Shown here piece by piece: positions 52,908-55,734 of a DNA stretch of 55,734 nucleotides (position 1 is its first letter; every line of letters begins with the position of its first letter). The stretch is from Promethearchaeota archaeon Loki_b31 (GTDB lineage: Archaea > Asgardarchaeota > Lokiarchaeia > Sigyniarchaeales > SOKP01), in NCBI GenBank assembly GCA_005222975.1, contig NJBI01000016.1:1-55734 (forward strand), read 5' to 3'. The position numbers and the translations under genes are program-made. The notes beneath the pieces are model-generated. The model did no database searches and had not been told where the DNA came from. It saw nothing but the letters and a program-made list of their open reading frames with translations.

Positions 52908-54085
52908 ACTAATATGCCTTTCTCCATTATTTGTTTTTTTGTTCCATTTTTGTATTCAACGGTAATATTAGCCTGCGGAGCCGTAACAAAATCCCAATGA
53001 ACTTGTGAAACCGAAGTTCCTCCCATCATTTTATTTGAACCAAACGCTAAATGTACGCTTCCATTTATCTTCTCGTCCGTTAGAATATAACCGATAGCTT
53101 TTGTAATTTCTGGATTGCATCCAATACCTAATTCCGCAACATTATAAGTCCTTAACTCTGGTAAATTCTTCTCCCTGTCAATTTTTTCGCTTTCCTTAAA
53201 TGTATTAATTAAATCACTTTGATTCTCTTCAGAGGTAACTTCATCGATTAATAATTTTCCCTCCTTAAATCTTAAATGAGTGTTTTTAATGATCTTATTA
53301 GTCATTCTGTCTCTAGTGAGGGGACAAAAAAGAGTACCTTCGCCAATTTTCTCGTGGGGTGGGAAAAATACTTCTCCTGCAGGTAAATTCCCCCCTAGTA
53401 AGCCTACTGAAATTCTTTCATCGGAAAGTAAACCGTTATCTAAAATCATAGGGCGATCTTGAATTGTTACCGTAAAATCCGTCCCAAGATCATCTGAAAC
53501 ATGAACATTTTTTGCATTTTCAAAGAATTTTCCCAAGTTTATTGTAATTTCGTCCATTTTGTCTTGAGGAACGCTCATTCCACCCACTATGAATTTTTCT
53601 AATAATTCATATTCAATATTATAATATTTGGCAGCTTTCATCGAGGGCCATCCCGCATAGCACCACTTTTTCCCTGGAGCGTATTCTGGTTTGCCTCCAT
53701 ACAATATGTCTTTCAAAGGTGCGTTAAACTTAATTTTTGCATTGAGTTTTTCTCTAGGGGCGTTTCCTAAAATACCAGGATCTTCATAGGGCTCAATTAC
53801 AATATACGCGTCGATATTTTCGATTAATTTTAAATAATGAAGCGGTGTAATCTCTAAAATTTCACTACTAATGCTTGTGTCTTGGTACATCGTATTTATG
53901 TAATTATCGCTGTTTGATATAATAACGGGAATTCCATTGTTTCTATAGACATTCAGGGCAATTTCTTCTAGTAAATCTTGACTATAAGTACCACCCTTTA
54001 CTAGAATGTTTTCCCCTTTTCTTTGAATATTAATAGCATTAACAATATTTTTAGCACATAACTTAATTTTTTCTTTATCAATCAT
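52904..54085 (-). CDS. M29-family aminopeptidase
   Basis: 393 residues from the ATG at 54085 (MIDKEKIKLCAKNIV...); the frame's earlier TTG at 54139 would add a basic stretch with no family counterpart. Metal-site glutamates and histidines are visible: GNLPAGEVFFPP, AELGIGCNPEI, GSVHLAFGSNKM and SQVHWDFVTAP. M29 enzymes are dinuclear metallo-aminopeptidases that trim peptides, probably in amino-acid recycling. Length fits the family (about 400). Confidence 0.88.
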   Translation of the reverse strand: MIDKEKIKLCAKNIVNAINIQRKGENILVKGGTYSQDLLEEIALNVYRNNGIPVIISNSDNYINTMYQDTSISSEILEITPLHYLKLIENIDAYIVIEPYEDPGILGNAPREKLNAKIKFNAPLKDILYGGKPEYAPGKKWCYAGWPSMKAAKYYNIEYELLEKFIVGGMSVPQDKMDEITINLGKFFENAKNVHVSDDLGTDFTVTIQDRPMILDNGLLSDERISVGLLGGNLPAGEVFFPPHEKIGEGTLFCPLTRDRMTNKIIKNTHLRFKEGKLLIDEVTSEENQSDLINTFKESEKIDREKNLPELRTYNVAELGIGCNPEITKAIGYILTDEKINGSVHLAFGSNKMMGGTSVSQVHWDFVTAPQANITVEYKNGTKKQIMEKGILV

Positions 54086-54323
54086 ATTTGAATATATTTT
54101 TTTTCTAATATTAATCTTAAACATCTTAAAAAAAAGCAAAAATGATACTTTTAGTTTTCTTCTATATACTCTAACATTTCTGATGAGATATCTAAAACAT
54201 GAAAAAACATCTTTGACAACATTAGATTTATTACATAGAATTGTTTTAAATTAAATATCTATAGGTTGAATTCTTAATAAGACCAAAGTCTATAGTAGCT
54301 TTACTAAAAAACAAATTAGAATT

Positions 54324-54788
54324 ATGGTAATTCGAGAAGTAGGTTTATTATTTAGGGGATTTACTTTAGTAAAGAAGAGTTACCATAAAACTACCTTAGG
54401 AAAAATAGATTCTGATTTAAGAAGCGGTTTGCTCACCGCACTCTTAAATTTTGCTGAAACTGCATTTTCTACGGGGTCTGTGGAGTACTTTCAAGGTAAT
54501 AGATTTACAATCGCTTTCATAAACGCAAACATCTTAGCAGACGACAGCGTAGAACCTGAATTATTAATATCTTACGCAATTATAGATAAGCATAAAAGGA
54601 TTGACAAATATGTGAATAAACTTGTCAATCCCCTATTAATTAAGGTTGCGGAGAATTTTAAAGCACAGTACGAAGGTAAAAATTTATCTGAAGTATCTCA
54701 ATTCAAAATCTATAAAAAAACCCTAGACATTATTTTCGGATCTAATACGAAAAAAGTTGATCAAAAGCTAGCCGGCTTGTTTTATTAG
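54324..54788 (+). CDS. Longin/roadblock-like small protein
   Basis: 154 residues. Strand-rich opening (VIREVGLLFRGFTLVKKSYH), then the helix DLRSGLLTALLNFAETAF, strands (VEYFQGNRFTIAFIN, LLISYAIIDKH) and a long helix with LLIKVAENFKAQYEG. The same overall pattern as 26729-27232 and typical of Asgard longin/roadblock-type proteins that may accompany small GTPases. ATG at 54324, probably leaderless. Confidence 0.6.
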   Translation: MVIREVGLLFRGFTLVKKSYHKTTLGKIDSDLRSGLLTALLNFAETAFSTGSVEYFQGNRFTIAFINANILADDSVEPELLISYAIIDKHKRIDKYVNKLVNPLLIKVAENFKAQYEGKNLSEVSQFKIYKKTLDIIFGSNTKKVDQKLAGLFY

Positions 54789-54823
54789 ATGTAATCCGAT
54801 TTATTTGTAATAAAGAATGAATT

Positions 54824-55734
54824 TTACAACAAACTTTTCTTTAAAAACCATAACATTACAGGTAGAGCGATAGTCGCGTCTGAAATAACTGTGGAGAATT
54901 TTGCGCTTTGATGTACTTTTCCCCAAGAAATTGCTTCATGTAAAGTCGCTCCACTAAGACCACCCTGTTCTGGACGATCCATTGTTATCTGAATCGCATA
55001 TTGTGCAGAGTTTGGGCAGAATTGAAGCGATTGCATAATAAAATTTTTAGGCACGCCCCCACCAACAATGCAAACGCCGGCATGTTTTGCATCCCAAGCC
55101 AAGTTAACCATATTAAGCATGTCTTTAAAGTGATTAAGGTTTAAATTTTGATGGTGGAAACCTAATTGAAGTGCTAAACCGGAGTCAGTAAATGCAGGAC
55201 AAAAAATTGGAACATTTTTTTCTGCACAAATCTTTAAAATAGAGTTATTATCTGGGGGCAGATTCTCGCCAAGGTACTTTAAAAAAGAACTAACGGACAT
55301 GTCATTATTAGGAATTTTTAGCTGGGATACAAAATCTTCGATACCCTCGTAAACTTTATTTGGTAAGTATACGTCGTAGATTCTATTAAGGGCTTGGTCG
55401 TGTAACTCAGAATCACTAACATCTTTAATGTTGAGTTCTCATTGTAGATGGTGAAACCCTAGCGTTTCGGCAATATCATGAGTCAACGAAGCGCCCGTAG
55501 TAACAAGTATATCAATGAATCCTTCTTCTATAAAATCGTGAATAACTTTCTGCATTCCTGCTGGTACTAATGCTCCAGCAAGCCCAAAAAATTTAACGCA
55601 ATCTTCATTTCTAATCATTTCTTTATAAATTTCGCATGCTACGGCTAATCGCTTTGCGTTAAACCCCGTATTCCCTAAAGATTGAATAAACGTAGTTATA
55701 TCTACATTCTCGTCTATGTTAATTTGTTCTACTT
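54824..55734 (-). pseudogene. dys: Deoxyhypusine synthase, interrupted by an in-frame TGA; 5' end outside the window
   Basis: The frame reads continuously as deoxyhypusine synthase from the window edge: GLAGALVPAGMQKVI, LVTTGASLTHDIAE, LNRIYDVYLPN, CPAFTDSG, GGGVPKNFI, ITMDRPEQGGLSGA and the active-site lysine segment EAISWGKV. The enzyme makes deoxyhypusine on translation factor aIF5A and is normally essential. One TGA at 55439-55441 breaks it, in the turn after LGFHHLQ, where the family usually has glycine (Hxx-Gly). Upstream and downstream parts are otherwise intact, with no other stop. An ATG at 55300 could restart the C-terminal 158 residues. Point mutation, sequencing error or recoding are the options. 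Confidence 0.85.

Noticed and set aside
37056..55441. Genome-wide reassignment of UGA to glycine, suggested by TGA at two glycine positions
   Set aside because: UvrC (4700-4702), the phosphohexomutase (4710-4712) and the GTPase at 33902-34474 all end with TGA at the natural C-terminus of their families, so TGA is an ordinary stop here.
55439..55441. Selenocysteine at the TGA of deoxyhypusine synthase
   Set aside because: The position is normally glycine in a turn, not a redox or catalytic residue, and no GC-rich hairpin like a SECIS element is visible just downstream of the gene. Kept only as a remote option in the finding.

Overview
The window reads as a chromosomal segment of an Asgard archaeon, most likely of the Lokiarchaeia (Prometheoarchaeum-like) group. 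It is AT-rich throughout. It carries an archaeal core: TATA-binding protein, Cdc48/VAT ATPase, form III RuBisCO with ribose-1,5-bisphosphate isomerase, a tetraether-lipid-synthase-type radical SAM enzyme, deoxyhypusine synthase and a phosphoseryl-tRNA(Sec) kinase. With these sit eukaryote-like small proteins: three Rab-like GTPases, longin/roadblock-like proteins and V4R-type sensors. No rRNA, tRNA or CRISPR array was seen. Assignments come from reading translations and motifs by eye; no database search was run.

Layout. 1-8.0 kb: housekeeping genes (RuBisCO facing R15P isomerase, zinc ribbon, UvrC, phosphohexomutase, ROK sugar kinase, radical SAM protein). 8.0-16.9 kb: an accessory island lying between an intact radical SAM gene (7208-8008) and a truncated second copy of its 5' end (16718-16918). 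The island holds an overlapping four-gene operon (two ribbon-helix-helix proteins, a small acidic protein and a GIY-YIG/HTH nuclease), a secreted membrane-anchored caspase-like (clan CD) protein, a polytopic membrane protein, a run of very small zinc-ribbon, coiled-coil and membrane proteins separated by long-range hairpins, and a broken DNA methyltransferase remnant. 16.9-24.2 kb: an alpha/beta hydrolase, a PadR regulator with a heterodimeric ABC exporter, and a DUF362 protein. 24.3-28.6 kb: poorly known genes, including a protein made of twelve 35-residue repeats, a longin-like protein, an ACT-like protein and a tiny zinc finger. 28.6-29.3 kb: a gene-free stretch with a strong candidate structured RNA. 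29.3-41.5 kb: Tes-like radical SAM enzyme, acyl-CoA dehydrogenase, V4R-like protein, Rab-like GTPase, aminotransferase, M20 peptidase, a broken PatB-type aminotransferase, Cdc48 and PSTK. 41.7-44.5 kb: a second GIY-YIG/HTH cassette with its overlapping partner gene plus a small GIY-YIG protein. 44.6-55.7 kb: DegT-type aminotransferase, acylphosphatase, two more Rab-like GTPases, TBP, V4R protein, thioredoxin-like protein, CinA/PncC amidase, MFS-like transporter, M29 aminopeptidase, longin-like protein and a deoxyhypusine synthase reading frame interrupted by TGA.

Themes. (1) Several genes seem to lack an ATG/GTG/TTG start where homology or a good Shine-Dalgarno sequence predicts one, and have ATA or ATT there instead. 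(2) Two conserved enzymes (PatB-like, deoxyhypusine synthase) have an in-frame TGA where the family normally has glycine, yet TGA is used as an ordinary stop elsewhere. (3) The best candidates for undescribed biology are the island with its membrane-tethered caspase-like protein, the recurrent [partner]-[GIY-YIG + tandem HTH] cassette, the 35-residue repeat protein and the RNA at 28880-28999.
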